Source: Methylobacterium gregans (GTDB taxonomy: Bacteria > Pseudomonadota > Alphaproteobacteria > Rhizobiales > Beijerinckiaceae). From it: 64,000 nucleotides of DNA. Numbering within the stretch: the stretch's first letter is position 1; the number at the start of each line of letters is the position of its first letter. The stretch lies in NCBI RefSeq assembly GCF_022179245.1, contig NZ_BPQM01000030.1:1-64000 (forward strand). The letters run 5' to 3'. Position numbers and translations under genes: made by a program. Below the pieces are notes generated by a model that saw only the letters and a list, made by a program, of their open reading frames with translations, was not told where the DNA came from and did no database searches. This document shows, one piece after another, positions 44,881 through 54,165 of the stretch.

Positions 44881-44899
44881 GCCGCCGGTTACCGGCGGC
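44881..44899. promoter_or_regulatory. perfect inverted repeat in the purF leader
   Basis: Nine-base arms around one central T (44881-44889 and 44891-44899), 21 bases before the purF start. It could be an operator or a hairpin over the ribosome entry site. Confidence 0.5.
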
Positions 44900-44920
44900 C
44901 ATCAGGGACAGACATCGAGC

Positions 44921-46402
44921 ATGCCCGACCGCGCCGTTGCCTCCGCCTCCGCCGATTTCGACCTCGATCTCGACGGCGATACGCTGCGCGAGGAGTGCGG
45001 CGTCTTCGGTATCTTCGATCATCCGGACGCCTCGGCCATCGTGGCGCTGGGGCTCCACGCCCTGCAGCACCGCGGCCAGGAGGCGGCCGGCATCGTCTCC
45101 TTCGACGGCGCGGTGTTCCACTCGGAGCGCCGTCCCGGCCTGGTCGGCGACTCGTTCTCGGACGGCGAGACCATCGCCCGCCTGAAGGGCCGCGCCGCGA
45201 TCGGCCACGTGCGCTACTCGACCACCGGCGGCACCATCCTGCGCAACGTCCAGCCGCTCTTCGCGGAGCTCGCCAGCGGCGGCCTCGCGGTGGCGCATAA
45301 CGGCAACCTGACCAACGCCCTCTCCATCCGCCGCGACCTCGTGCGCGACGGTGCGATCACGCAATCGACCTCGGACACCGAGGTGATCCTCCATCTCGCT
45401 GCGCGCTCGCGCAAACCCCGGATCATCGAGCGCTTCATCGACGCGCTCCAGGCGATCGAGGGCGCCTACGCGATCGTGGCGCTGACGAACAAGAAGCTGA
45501 TCGGCGCCCGCGACCCGCAAGGCATCCGCCCGCTGGTGCTGGGCGAGCTCGACGGCCGCTACATGCTGGCCTCCGAGACCTGCGCGCTCGACATCATCGG
45601 CGCAAAGTTCGTGCGTGACATCGAGAACGGCGAGATCGTGGTGATCTCCGAGGAGGGCGTCGAGTCGATCCGCTTTGCCGAGAAGCGGCCGATCCGCCCC
45701 TGCATCTTCGAGTACATCTACTTCGCCCGTCCCGACTCGGTCGTGAACGGCAAGAGCGTCTACGCGGTGCGCAAGAACATCGGCCAGGAACTCGCCCGCG
45801 AGACGCCGGTCGAGGCGGACGTGGTCGTGCCGGTGCCGGATTCGGGCGTGCCGGCCGCGCTCGGCTTCGCGCAGGAGACCGGGCTGCCCTTCGAGATGGG
45901 CATCATCCGCAACCACTATGTCGGCCGCACCTTCATCCAGCCGACCCAGTCGGTGCGCGAACTCGGCGTGCGCATGAAGCACTCGGCCAACCGCGCGGCG
46001 ATCGAGGGCAAGCGCATCGTGCTCGTCGATGACAGCCTGGTGCGCGGCACGACATCGGTGAAGATCGTCCGGATGATGCGCGAGGCCGGCGCGCGCGAGG
46101 TGCATTTCCGGATCGCCAGCCCGCCGATCATGCACCCGGACTTCTACGGCATCGACACGCCGGAGCGCGAGAAGCTGCTCGCCGCGACCCACGACCTCGA
46201 GGGGATGCGGAAGTATATCGGCGCGGATTCGCTCGCCTTCCTGTCGATCCCCGGCCTCTACCGGGCGATGGGCGAGGCTGAGCGCAACAGCGCCTGCCCG
46301 CAATACACCGACCACTGCTTCACCGGCGAGTACCCGACCGCGCTGACGGATCTGGCCATCGCCGGGCCGAAGCGCTTCGCGATGCTGGCCGAGGCGGACT
46401 GA
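44921..46402 (+). CDS. purF: amidophosphoribosyltransferase
   Basis: 493 residues. It transfers glutamine-derived ammonia to PRPP, the first step of purine synthesis. Residues 1-25 are a propeptide removed to expose C26 (EECGVFGIFDH). The glutaminase half (YSTTGGTILRNVQP, AHNGNLTN) and PRPP loop (IVLVDDSLVRGTTS) are complete. The next gene, an SDR oxidoreductase, starts four bases after the stop. Confidence 0.97.
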   Translation: MPDRAVASASADFDLDLDGDTLREECGVFGIFDHPDASAIVALGLHALQHRGQEAAGIVSFDGAVFHSERRPGLVGDSFSDGETIARLKGRAAIGHVRYSTTGGTILRNVQPLFAELASGGLAVAHNGNLTNALSIRRDLVRDGAITQSTSDTEVILHLAARSRKPRIIERFIDALQAIEGAYAIVALTNKKLIGARDPQGIRPLVLGELDGRYMLASETCALDIIGAKFVRDIENGEIVVISEEGVESIRFAEKRPIRPCIFEYIYFARPDSVVNGKSVYAVRKNIGQELARETPVEADVVVPVPDSGVPAALGFAQETGLPFEMGIIRNHYVGRTFIQPTQSVRELGVRMKHSANRAAIEGKRIVLVDDSLVRGTTSVKIVRMMREAGAREVHFRIASPPIMHPDFYGIDTPEREKLLAATHDLEGMRKYIGADSLAFLSIPGLYRAMGEAERNSACPQYTDHCFTGEYPTALTDLAIAGPKRFAMLAEAD

Positions 46403-46406
46403 GCCG

Positions 46407-47150
46407 ATGGCGGAGAAGACCCTCGACGGCCGCGTCGCCGTCGTCACCGGTGCCTCGCGCGGCATCGGCCGGGCCGCCGTGCTGGCGCTGGCGGAGGCGG
46501 GCGCGCACGTCATCGCGGTCGCCCGCACGCAGGGTGCGCTGGAGGAGCTGGACGACGCGGTCCGGCAGCGGGGCGCCAGCGCGACCCTCGTGCCGCTCGA
46601 CCTCACCGATTACGACGGCATCGACCGGCTGGGCGCCGCGATCAACGAGCGCTGGAAGCGGCTCGACATCGTGGTGGGCAACGCGGGCATCCTCGGCAAC
46701 CTGATGCCGGTCGGGCACATCACCCCGAAGGTCTGGGACCAGGTGATGGCGATCAACGTCACGGCGAACTGGCGCCTGATCCGCTCGCTCGATCCGCTGC
46801 TGCAGATGTCGGACGCGGGCCGGGCGCTCTTCGTCTCCTCGGGCGCGGCCTCGAAGTGCCGGGCCTACTGGGGCCCGTACTCGGTCTCCAAGGCGGCCCT
46901 GGAAGCCTTGGTCCGCACCTACGCGGCCGAGACTGCCAACACCAAGATCCGGGCCATGCTCCTCAACCCGGGCCCGCTGCGCACCAGCATGCGCGCCGCC
47001 GCGATGCCGGGCGAGGATCCGGACACGCTGAAGACGCCGGAGGACCTCGCTCCGCACATCGTGCGGCTGGCGAGCCCCGCCTCCGAGGACAGCGGCAAAC
47101 TCTACGATTTCCCGACCGACCGGGTTCTGGAATTCCGCGCCCCCGAGTAA
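46407..47150 (+). CDS. short-chain dehydrogenase/reductase
   Basis: 247 residues, a classical SDR. The cofactor motif TGASRGIG is at 14-21, NAG is present as VVGNAGIL, and the catalytic serine and YxxxK are in LFVSSGAASK and YWGPYSVSKAAL. Substrate unknown. The tight spacing after purF is conserved in alphaproteobacteria, but no role in purine synthesis is established. Confidence 0.9.
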   Translation: MAEKTLDGRVAVVTGASRGIGRAAVLALAEAGAHVIAVARTQGALEELDDAVRQRGASATLVPLDLTDYDGIDRLGAAINERWKRLDIVVGNAGILGNLMPVGHITPKVWDQVMAINVTANWRLIRSLDPLLQMSDAGRALFVSSGAASKCRAYWGPYSVSKAALEALVRTYAAETANTKIRAMLLNPGPLRTSMRAAAMPGEDPDTLKTPEDLAPHIVRLASPASEDSGKLYDFPTDRVLEFRAPE

Positions 47151-47221
47151 GGGGGACCGGGGCCTCAGGCCCCGGCGGGTTCGGGCAGAGCCCGCCCCCT
47201 CGCGTTCCGGGTTCGCGTGCC

Positions 47222-47632
47222 ATGATCGACGTCCGCTGCATCTGCGCCATCGGCCAGCGGGGCCAGCTCGGCCTCAACGGCCATCTGCCCTGGGAGGGTA
47301 ACACCGACCCGCTCTTCGTGGAGGACGTGACGCGCTTCTTTGCGCTCACCATGGGGCACGTGCTGATCGCCGGCCCGAAGACGGTGGCCTCGGTGCCGGA
47401 ATTCGCCTTCAAGGACCGCACCATCGACGTGATCCGCTCGCACGAGGATCCGGAGGCGGTGCTGAAGCGCTATCCGGGCCGGCGCATCTTCGTGGGCGGC
47501 GGCATCACGGTCTGGAATACTTACGCGAAGTATATCCAGCACTGGGACATCACGCGCCTGCCCTACGACGGCGAGGCCGACCGCTGGTTCGACCCGGCCT
47601 GGCTGGTGGGCGGCGCGCTGCGGGCACCGTAG
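47222..47632 (+). CDS. dmrA: DHFR-like dihydromethanopterin reductase
   Basis: 136 residues, shorter than ordinary dihydrofolate reductase (about 160). DHFR features are visible: GQLGLNGHLPWEG, VLIAGPKTVASVP and RRIFVGGGITVW, the glycine-rich NADPH site. In Methylobacterium extorquens a DHFR-like protein of this size, DmrA, reduces dihydromethanopterin to the C1 carrier used for formaldehyde oxidation. The assignment rests on size, motifs and recognition of the Methylobacterium protein. A plain FolA is the alternative. It follows the SDR gene by 71 bases. Confidence 0.75.
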   Translation: MIDVRCICAIGQRGQLGLNGHLPWEGNTDPLFVEDVTRFFALTMGHVLIAGPKTVASVPEFAFKDRTIDVIRSHEDPEAVLKRYPGRRIFVGGGITVWNTYAKYIQHWDITRLPYDGEADRWFDPAWLVGGALRAP

Positions 47633-47686
47633 CGGCACCTTTGCGGGCCCTCGGGAGTTGATGCGCACGCGTCCCCGAGGGTTCCC

Positions 47687-48814
47687 ATGCGTTCAGCCTC
47701 CTTCCGCTTCGGCATTGAGGAAGAGTATTTTCTGGCCGATGCCGAGACCCGGGGCACGCCCCGCCGCTCGGTGAAGCCGTTCCACACGGAGGTGGCCGAG
47801 CGCCTGCCCGAGACCGGGCGGGAGCTGCTGCAGTGCCAGGTCGAGGTCTGCACGCCGCCGGTCACGGAGTTCGCTGCGGCGCGCGAGAGCCTCGCCCACC
47901 AGCGCGCGGCGCTCGCCGACCTCGCGGCCCAGCACGAGCTCCTCGTCTTCGCCGCCGGCACGCACCCGGTCGCCGACTGGGCCCGGCAATTGCCGACCAA
48001 GGGCGACCGCTACCGCGGCATCCTGCGCGACGTCGGCCTCGCCGGCCGGCGCAGCCTGATCTGCGGCATGCACGTCCATGTCGAGGTGCCGGACCCGGAC
48101 GCGCGCATCGACCTGATGAACCGGCTGCTGCCGTTCCAGCCCCTGCTCTTCGCGCTGTCGGTCTCCTCCCCCTTCTGGCAGGGCAAGCCCACGGGGCTCA
48201 CCGCGTACCGACTCAGCGCCTTCGGGGAGTTGCCCCGGACCGGTCTGCCCGAGCTCTTCGCCGGTCCCGAGGCCTATGCGCGCTACGTCCGCATCATGGA
48301 GCGAGCCGGCTCGATCCAGGATCCGAGCTTCCTGTGGTGGTCGCTCCGGCCCTCGATCAAGTTTCCAACCCTGGAACTGCGCATCGCCGATTCCTGCACG
48401 CGGCTGGAGGATGCGCTGGCGATCGCCGCCCTGTTCCGCTGCCTCGTGCGCCTCGTCGTGCGCCGGCCCGACCTGAATGCCGGGCTCGACGGCGTCTCGC
48501 GGGCGCTCGCCGAGGAGAACCTGTGGCGAGCCCAGCGCAGCGGCATCGGGGCCGAGCTGATCGACGAGGCGCGAGAGGAGGCGCTGCCCTACGCGGAAGC
48601 CCTCGACGAGCTGCTCGACCTGATCGCCGAGGACGCCGCGGCGCTCGGCTGCGCCGAGGAGGCGGCCCACGCCCGCACCATCCTCGCCGAGGGCACCAGC
48701 GCCGACAAGCAGATCGCCGCCTTCGAGGCCGCCCGCGAACAGGGGCTCACCAACCGTCAGGCGCTCGACGCGGTGGTGGATTGGCTGGCCGCGACGAGTC
48801 GGGGTGCCGCCTGA
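47687..48814 (+). CDS. YbdK-type carboxylate-amine ligase (glutamate-cysteine ligase 2 family)
   Basis: 375 residues. The opening FRFGIEEEYFLAD and the motifs CQVEVCTPPV, CGMHVHVEVPD and KFPTLELRIADSCT are those of the GCS2/YbdK family. Members ligate an amine to a carboxylate with ATP, some with weak glutamate-cysteine ligase activity; the real substrate is unknown. The stop abuts that of der on the other strand, with the two forming TGATCA. Confidence 0.9.
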   Translation: MRSASFRFGIEEEYFLADAETRGTPRRSVKPFHTEVAERLPETGRELLQCQVEVCTPPVTEFAAARESLAHQRAALADLAAQHELLVFAAGTHPVADWARQLPTKGDRYRGILRDVGLAGRRSLICGMHVHVEVPDPDARIDLMNRLLPFQPLLFALSVSSPFWQGKPTGLTAYRLSAFGELPRTGLPELFAGPEAYARYVRIMERAGSIQDPSFLWWSLRPSIKFPTLELRIADSCTRLEDALAIAALFRCLVRLVVRRPDLNAGLDGVSRALAEENLWRAQRSGIGAELIDEAREEALPYAEALDELLDLIAEDAAALGCAEEAAHARTILAEGTSADKQIAAFEAAREQGLTNRQALDAVVDWLAATSRGAA

Positions 48815-50167
48815 TCAGCGCTTGTCGAACGGGTTCTCCGAGGTGCGCAAGGACAGGCGGATCGGCGTGCCCGGCAGATCGAAGGCCTCGCGCAGGCCGT
48901 TGACGAGGTAGCGGGTGTAGGATTTCGGCAGGGCGTTGAGCTGGTTGCCGAACAGCGCGAAGTGCGGCGGGCGGCTCTTCACCTGCGTGGCGTAGCGGAT
49001 CTTGATGCGCCGGCCGGAGACGGCGGGCGGCGGGTTGCGGCTCGTGGCCTCGGAGAGCCAGTCGTTGATCCGCGAGGTCGAGACGCGGCGGTCCCAGACA
49101 TCGGAGGCCTGCACCACAGCCTCCATCAGCTTGTCGATGCCGTTGCCGGCAAGCCCCGAGAGCGGCACCACCGACACACCGCGCACCTGTGGCAGCAGGC
49201 GGGTGCAGTCCTCGCGCAGCGTCTTCAGGAGGCCTGGCTGGTCGGCCACGAGGTCCCACTTGTTCAGTCCGATGACGAGCGCCCGACCCTCGCTCTCCAC
49301 GAGATCGACGATGGTCAGATCCTGCTTCTCGAACGGGATGGTCGCGTCGAGAAGCACCACCACCACCTCTGCGAAGCGCACGGCGCGCAGACCATCCGAG
49401 ACGGCGAGCTTCTCCAGCTTGTCGTCGATCCGGGCGCGGCGGCGCATGCCGGCAGTGTCGTGCAGCTTGATCCGGCGCCCGCGCCATTCCCAGTCGAGCG
49501 AGATCGAGTCGCGGGTGATGCCGGCCTCGGGGCCGACGAGCAGCCGCTCCTCGCCGAGCATCCGGTTGATCAGCGTCGACTTGCCGGCGTTGGGACGACC
49601 AACGATGGCGACGCGCAGGGGGCGGCCGCCGGGGGCGTCCGGGTCGTCGTCCTCTAGGTCCGGATCGAGCTTGGGCAGGGCGGTCTTCAGCGCCTCGTGC
49701 AGCTCGCCCACGCCCTCGCCGTGCTCGGCCGAGAACGGGATCGGATCGCCAAGGCCGAGGCGGAAGGATTCGTAGGCGCCGGCCATGCCGGCGCCGCCCT
49801 CGGCCTTGTTGGCGATGAGGATGACCTGCACGCCGGAGCGGCGCACGAGCTCGGCGAAGGGCTGGTCGGCCGGTAGCACGCCCGCGCGGGCATCGATGAC
49901 GAACAGCACCACGTCGGCGGCGAGGATGGCGGCTTCCGTCTGCATGCGCATGCGGCCAGTCAGCGTGGCCTCGTCGGCCTCTTCCAGGCCGGCCGTGTCG
50001 ATGATGCGGAATTCCAGGCCGCCGAACTGGACGTCGGCCTCGCGCCGGTCCCGGGTCACGCCGGGCCGGTCGTCCACTAAGGCGAGCTTGCGGCCGACCA
50101 GACGGTTGAACAGGGTCGACTTGCCGACATTCGGCCGGCCGACGATCGCGACGGTCGGCAAATCCAT
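48815..50167 (-). CDS. der: ribosome-associated GTPase Der (EngA)
   Basis: 450 residues with two tandem GTPase domains (G1 motifs GRPNVGKST at about 10-18 and GRPNAGKST at about 190) and a C-terminal KH-like domain ending in RTSENPF. It matures the 50S subunit. The upstream gene on this strand encodes a TPR protein, 159 bases away; the PQQ-repeat lipoprotein gene often found between them is absent. Confidence 0.97.
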   Translation of the reverse strand: MDLPTVAIVGRPNVGKSTLFNRLVGRKLALVDDRPGVTRDRREADVQFGGLEFRIIDTAGLEEADEATLTGRMRMQTEAAILAADVVLFVIDARAGVLPADQPFAELVRRSGVQVILIANKAEGGAGMAGAYESFRLGLGDPIPFSAEHGEGVGELHEALKTALPKLDPDLEDDDPDAPGGRPLRVAIVGRPNAGKSTLINRMLGEERLLVGPEAGITRDSISLDWEWRGRRIKLHDTAGMRRRARIDDKLEKLAVSDGLRAVRFAEVVVVLLDATIPFEKQDLTIVDLVESEGRALVIGLNKWDLVADQPGLLKTLREDCTRLLPQVRGVSVVPLSGLAGNGIDKLMEAVVQASDVWDRRVSTSRINDWLSEATSRNPPPAVSGRRIKIRYATQVKSRPPHFALFGNQLNALPKSYTRYLVNGLREAFDLPGTPIRLSLRTSENPFDKR

Positions 50168-50326
50168 GGGGGTCTCTCGATCGTTCGTCTCTCGCAGGGA
50201 CTGCTGGCGCCCGCGATTGTTCCAATGAAGGCGCCCGCCAGCCCGGGCCTCGGAGAGCCCAGGACGACGGGCGCGTGCAGGTCGATCCTTACACCAAGTC
50301 GCGCGAGCGACGGGTACGAAAAGATC

Positions 50327-51034
50327 TCAGCGCGTCGGCGGGGGTGGTGCGGCTGGCTCGGCCTTGGCCTCGGTCACCGTCACGGGACCGCCCGCCACGA
50401 GCGCCACGTAGACCTCGATGCGCTGGCGCAGGCCCTGAGGCGTCTCCGGGTCGGCGTTGATCTGGTCGAACCAGCGCCCCGCCTCCTCGTACTGGCCGCG
50501 CCGGAGCGCGGAGAGGCCCAGCATCTCGCGGGCGGTGTGGCGGAAGGGCGAGCCGGCGGCGAGGCTCTGCAGGCTCGCGAGCGCGGGCGCCGGATCGGCC
50601 AAGTCGATGCGCAGCAGCGCGGCGCGCAGGCGCGCGAGGTCGCGCAGGCCCTCGCCGACGCTCGCATCGCCCGCGATCGTGTCGAACTCCGCCGCGCCCT
50701 TCGCGGGGTCGGTCTTGCCGGTCTCGGTGGCGGCGCGGATGCGCGCGAGCAGGCGGTAGCCCGCCGGTCCCTGCGCTTCCAGGTCGTCGAAGATCTTGTC
50801 GGCCTCCTGGGCCTTGCCGTCGCGGGCGAGGCGATTGGCCCGGTCGAACTGCTCGGAGGCCGCCTCCGCGGCCGAGCGCTGCGCGCTCTGCCAGTAGCGC
50901 CAGCCGCCGACGCCGGCCACGAGGAGGATGGCCAGCGCGATGATCACGCCGCTGTAGCGCCGCCAGATTTTGGCGACCTGATCCCGGCGATAGTCGTCGT
51001 TGACCTCGCGGAAGAACTCGTTGTTCTCAGCCAT
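50327..51034 (-). CDS. membrane-anchored TPR protein (YfgM type)
   Basis: 235 residues. A cytoplasmic N terminus (EFFREVNDDYRRDQVAKIWR) precedes one membrane helix (about 29-48) and TPR-like helices in the periplasm. YfgM-type proteins associate with the Sec translocon and periplasmic chaperones. The C terminus is Ala/Pro-rich. It lies upstream of der, as in many proteobacteria. Confidence 0.87.
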   Translation of the reverse strand: MAENNEFFREVNDDYRRDQVAKIWRRYSGVIIALAILLVAGVGGWRYWQSAQRSAAEAASEQFDRANRLARDGKAQEADKIFDDLEAQGPAGYRLLARIRAATETGKTDPAKGAAEFDTIAGDASVGEGLRDLARLRAALLRIDLADPAPALASLQSLAAGSPFRHTAREMLGLSALRRGQYEEAGRWFDQINADPETPQGLRQRIEVYVALVAGGPVTVTEAKAEPAAPPPPTR

Positions 51035-51135
51035 TCGTCCCCGGCCCGCGGCGCACCGCGGACCACCTCGCTTCCGTCAGGGCCACGCGCCTAGCACGTT
51101 GTTCGGGGCTTGGCGACCGGTCGCGGAGACCGCGC

Positions 51136-51741
51136 TCAGGCCTGGCCCGGCCACACGGCGACGCCGATCAGCCAGGGATGCAGCCAGCGGGCGAAGACGA
51201 ACCACGCGGCGACGCCGATCACGACGGCGAGCCCGTCGTTGCGCCAGCCGGCCGGGGCGGCCTGCCCGCCGTGCTGGCCGACCACGGCGCCGGCCGGCAC
51301 GGCACGGCGCTTCACGCTGATGCGGTCGACCACCGCCCAGGCCAGGAAGGCGGCGAACAGGATGATCGAGCCGAGATCGCCGTTGGCGAGGAGGTGCGCG
51401 GTCGCCCAGATCTTCACGGCGAGCAGCATCGGGTGCTTGGCGAAGGCCCGGATCCGCCCCGGCAGATAGGCCGAGGCCATCACCACGAAGGCCAGCAGCA
51501 CGAGGAGCAGGGCGAGGTGCCGGGTGAAGACCGGCGGGTTCCAGACCGGGATGTAGCCCGTGGCCCGGTAATGGCCGTAGCCGACCGCGATCAGCACGAT
51601 CCCGAGCGCCGAGAGCAGCGTGTAGCCGAGCTTGTACCGGCCCTCGCCGACGCGCCCCACCAGTTCGGCCCGTGGCCCGCGCGCCATCGAGAAGGCATGG
51701 GTGCCGAGAAACAGCACGAGGCCGAGGATCATGATCAGCAT
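51136..51741 (-). CDS. NnrU family membrane protein
   Basis: 201 residues with about five to six membrane helices. The opening LGLVLFLGTHAFSM and the motif FAKHPMLLAVKIWATAHLLANGD are typical of NnrU, which is named from denitrification gene clusters and is related to methyltransferase-like isoprenylcysteine proteins. No denitrification gene is present, so the role is unknown. The region upstream to the secreted-protein gene is divergent. Confidence 0.88.
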   Translation of the reverse strand: MLIMILGLVLFLGTHAFSMARGPRAELVGRVGEGRYKLGYTLLSALGIVLIAVGYGHYRATGYIPVWNPPVFTRHLALLLVLLAFVVMASAYLPGRIRAFAKHPMLLAVKIWATAHLLANGDLGSIILFAAFLAWAVVDRISVKRRAVPAGAVVGQHGGQAAPAGWRNDGLAVVIGVAAWFVFARWLHPWLIGVAVWPGQA

Positions 51742-51886
51742 GGGCGGGGTCTCGGAGGGGTCTCGCGGGCTGTGGAGGGGCGCGGCGCGCTCAAGCTCCT
51801 TGTAACGGTTCCGGACTGAAAGTCCTGCGGATTGTCGGGCAAGGCGGCCCGCGCGGCGGCCTGCCGCGGATCACCGGAGACCCGCG

Positions 51887-53062
51887 ATGCGCGCGCCAGC
51901 TACCCTCGCCCTGGCCTTCGCGCTCATCGGCGCCCCCGCGGCGGCCGAGCCCGCCGGGCCGCCCCTGTCGAGTCTGACTCTGGTGGGGCCGCCGACGACG
52001 CTGTTCCGGGCGCCCCGCGACGCCTGCGACGGGGTGGACCTACCGGACGCCCCGCTGCGCGCCTTCCGCGACGCTGGCGGAGCGGTGGTGGCCTTCGGCC
52101 TGCATCACCGCAACCGGGCGCTGCGCGGACCGGATCTCGACCGGTTGAAGCTCGATTGCGCGGTGGTGCTCGAATCCGGCCACAAAGCCGATCCGGCGCT
52201 CTACGACGACCGTTCCTGGATCACCGCCACCTGGACGGAGGACGGGCGCGCGGTGGCCGCCCTCCTCCACCACGAGTACCACGCCGACGCGCATCCGGGC
52301 CGCTGCCGCGCGCAGAGCCTGATGGCCTGCTGGTACAACACGGTGACGGCCGCCGCCTCGCGCGACGGCGGCCGCAGCTTCGTGCGCGCGGATCCGCCCG
52401 CGGTGGTGGCCGCACCGCCCTTCACCCAGGATGTCGGCCAGACCCGGCACCGGGGCTTCTTCAACCCCTCGAACATCCTCGGCGACGGGCGCTGGCGCTA
52501 CGCGCTCATCGCCACGACCGGCTGGGAGCGGCCGGGGAGCGATCAGGCGGCGGGCGTCTGCCTGTTCCGCAGCGACGACCCCGCCGACCCGCGCCGCTGG
52601 CGCGCCTGGACGGGGACCGGCTTCACCGCCGCCTTCCCGGATCCCTACCGGAGCAAGGCGAAGCGCGCCGATACCTGCCGGCCGGTCGGGCCGTTCCCAG
52701 GCCCGGTCGGGGCCGTGGTGCGCCACCGCGGCACGGGTGCATACGTCGCGGTCTTCATGGCGGCGGCCGGCGGCGAATTCCCGCAATCCGGCTTCTACTG
52801 GTCGAGTTCGCGCGACCTGATCGCCTGGGACCGGCCGCGGCTGCTGCTGGCGGGCGCCACCCTGTACGACGATCCGTGCGCCGCGAAGGGCGAGTTGATC
52901 GCCTACCCGTCGCTCCTCGATCCCGCGGCGAGCGGCCGCAACTTCGACGATGCCGGCGAGCGGGCGCTCCTCACCTACGCGACGCTCCGCACCGAGGGCT
53001 GCACGGTCACGGCCGAGCGCGACCTCGTGCGGCGCCCGGTGTCGATCAAGGTCTGGCCGTAG
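51887..53062 (+). CDS. secreted protein of unknown function, beta-propeller-like
   Basis: 391 residues that I do not recognise. A signal peptide (about 1-21, ending PAAAEP) is clear. The mature part is rich in short beta-type segments with Asp/Gly turns and repeated phrasing such as AAASRDGGRSFVRAD, LFRSDDPADPRRWRAWTG and YWSSSRDLIAWDRPRL, which resemble blades of GH43/sialidase-like beta-propellers (S-x-D-x-x-x-W/F). It contains several cysteines, which fits a disulfide-bonded periplasmic protein. No catalytic triad can be assigned. Confidence 0.75.
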   Translation: MRAPATLALAFALIGAPAAAEPAGPPLSSLTLVGPPTTLFRAPRDACDGVDLPDAPLRAFRDAGGAVVAFGLHHRNRALRGPDLDRLKLDCAVVLESGHKADPALYDDRSWITATWTEDGRAVAALLHHEYHADAHPGRCRAQSLMACWYNTVTAAASRDGGRSFVRADPPAVVAAPPFTQDVGQTRHRGFFNPSNILGDGRWRYALIATTGWERPGSDQAAGVCLFRSDDPADPRRWRAWTGTGFTAAFPDPYRSKAKRADTCRPVGPFPGPVGAVVRHRGTGAYVAVFMAAAGGEFPQSGFYWSSSRDLIAWDRPRLLLAGATLYDDPCAAKGELIAYPSLLDPAASGRNFDDAGERALLTYATLRTEGCTVTAERDLVRRPVSIKVWP

Positions 53063-53071
53063 CGTCGCATG

Positions 53072-53099
53072 AGCCCTCCCCCGCTTGCCGGAGAGGGCT
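53072..53099. terminator. hairpin between convergent genes
   Basis: An imperfect inverted repeat (AGCCCTC with GAGGGCT plus inner CCG/CGG) lies between the stop of the secreted-protein gene and that of the transglycosylase gene; it could serve both. It resembles the repeat arms at 23.1 kb. Confidence 0.5.
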
Positions 53100-53116
53100 G
53101 AGGAAGCGGATGCGCG

Positions 53117-53926
53117 TTACCGCCCCTCGTCGATGCGCTGGCCGAGGAGCGCAATCGCCTTCTGGTAGACGCCGGCGGCGTTCCAGCCCTGGATCGCCGC
53201 GAAGTTCGGCTCGCCAGGCTGGTAGCCGGCGCCGGCCCGCCAGCCGTGGCCCTTGAGGAAGTTGGCCGTCGACATCAGCGCCGTGCTCGAATTGTCGAGG
53301 CTGCCGCCGGTGCCGTAGGTCAGCACGTTCTTGGGCAGGAACTGCGTGTGGCCGACCTCGCCGTGGGCGGCGCCGCGCGTCGCCGCGGTGAGCACGCCGC
53401 GGTCGACGAGCGTCAGCGCCGCGTAGAGCTGCTCGGTGAAGTACTCCGAGCGCCGGCAATCGTAGGCCAGCGTCGCCACGGCCGAGAGGGTGTTGATGTT
53501 GCCCTTCACGGCGCCGAAGCCGGTCTCCATGCCCCAGATCGCCAGGAGCGGGCCCGGCGGCACGCCGTAGCGCTGCTCGATCTGGGCGAAGAGCGCCGCG
53601 TTCTGCTGCTTCAGTTGGCGACCGCGGGCCACGATGGTGTTGCCGCCGCGCTTGGCCAGGAACTGGTCGAGCGAGAGCTTGAAGCTCTTCTGGCCCCGGT
53701 CGGCCGAGATGGTGGCGGTGGAGTACGAGGTCTCCGCAAGGGCGGCGAGGCTCTGGGCGCTCGCCCGCCCGCGCGCCTCCTGGGCGAACTCGCGCTTCCA
53801 GGCCTCGAAACCGGCACCGGTATTGCCGCACTGCGCGGCCTCGGCCTGGCCACCGAGGGCGGCGAGCACCGAGGCCGCCACGATCCCTGTGGCGATCCAA
53901 GGTGTCGTGAACCCGCGTCCGATCAT
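53117..53926 (-). CDS. lytic murein transglycosylase (MltB family)
   Basis: 269 residues. A signal peptide (about 1-30, ending QAEAAQ) precedes an SLT_2 domain. The catalytic glutamate is E134 in AIWGMETGFG, and the GHTQFLPKNVLTYGTGG region is the substrate-binding motif. It cleaves the MurNAc-GlcNAc bond with anhydro-ring formation. No lipobox is apparent, so it is probably soluble periplasmic. A promoter with a 16-base spacer lies upstream. Confidence 0.92.
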   Translation of the reverse strand: MIGRGFTTPWIATGIVAASVLAALGGQAEAAQCGNTGAGFEAWKREFAQEARGRASAQSLAALAETSYSTATISADRGQKSFKLSLDQFLAKRGGNTIVARGRQLKQQNAALFAQIEQRYGVPPGPLLAIWGMETGFGAVKGNINTLSAVATLAYDCRRSEYFTEQLYAALTLVDRGVLTAATRGAAHGEVGHTQFLPKNVLTYGTGGSLDNSSTALMSTANFLKGHGWRAGAGYQPGEPNFAAIQGWNAAGVYQKAIALLGQRIDEGR

Positions 53927-53983
53927 CTAGAACTCCTGTGGAGCCAGCCGGCAGGGCAGCCCTGCCGCATCCGTGGGAGTGGC

Positions 53984-54011
53984 TATAATCCTGTGCGGGT
54001 ACACAACCCAA
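53984..54011 (-). promoter_or_regulatory. candidate promoter of the MltB-type gene
   Basis: Read on the minus strand, TTGGGT (54011-54006) and ATTATA (53989-53984) with a 16-base spacer, about 58 bases ahead of the start at 53926. Confidence 0.55.
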
Positions 54012-54165
54012 GCGTTTTCCCGCTGCGCTTGCAGGCCTCCGGTCGTCTCTCCGTCGGCGCGTGACGGCAATACCGCGCGGGCGCGTGGTGACGCTCTGAG
54101 CTTCGGCGCGTGCCGTCAGCGATCGCGGGCAATCGAATCGGGGCGCCAGATCTACGTGGCGGCAT

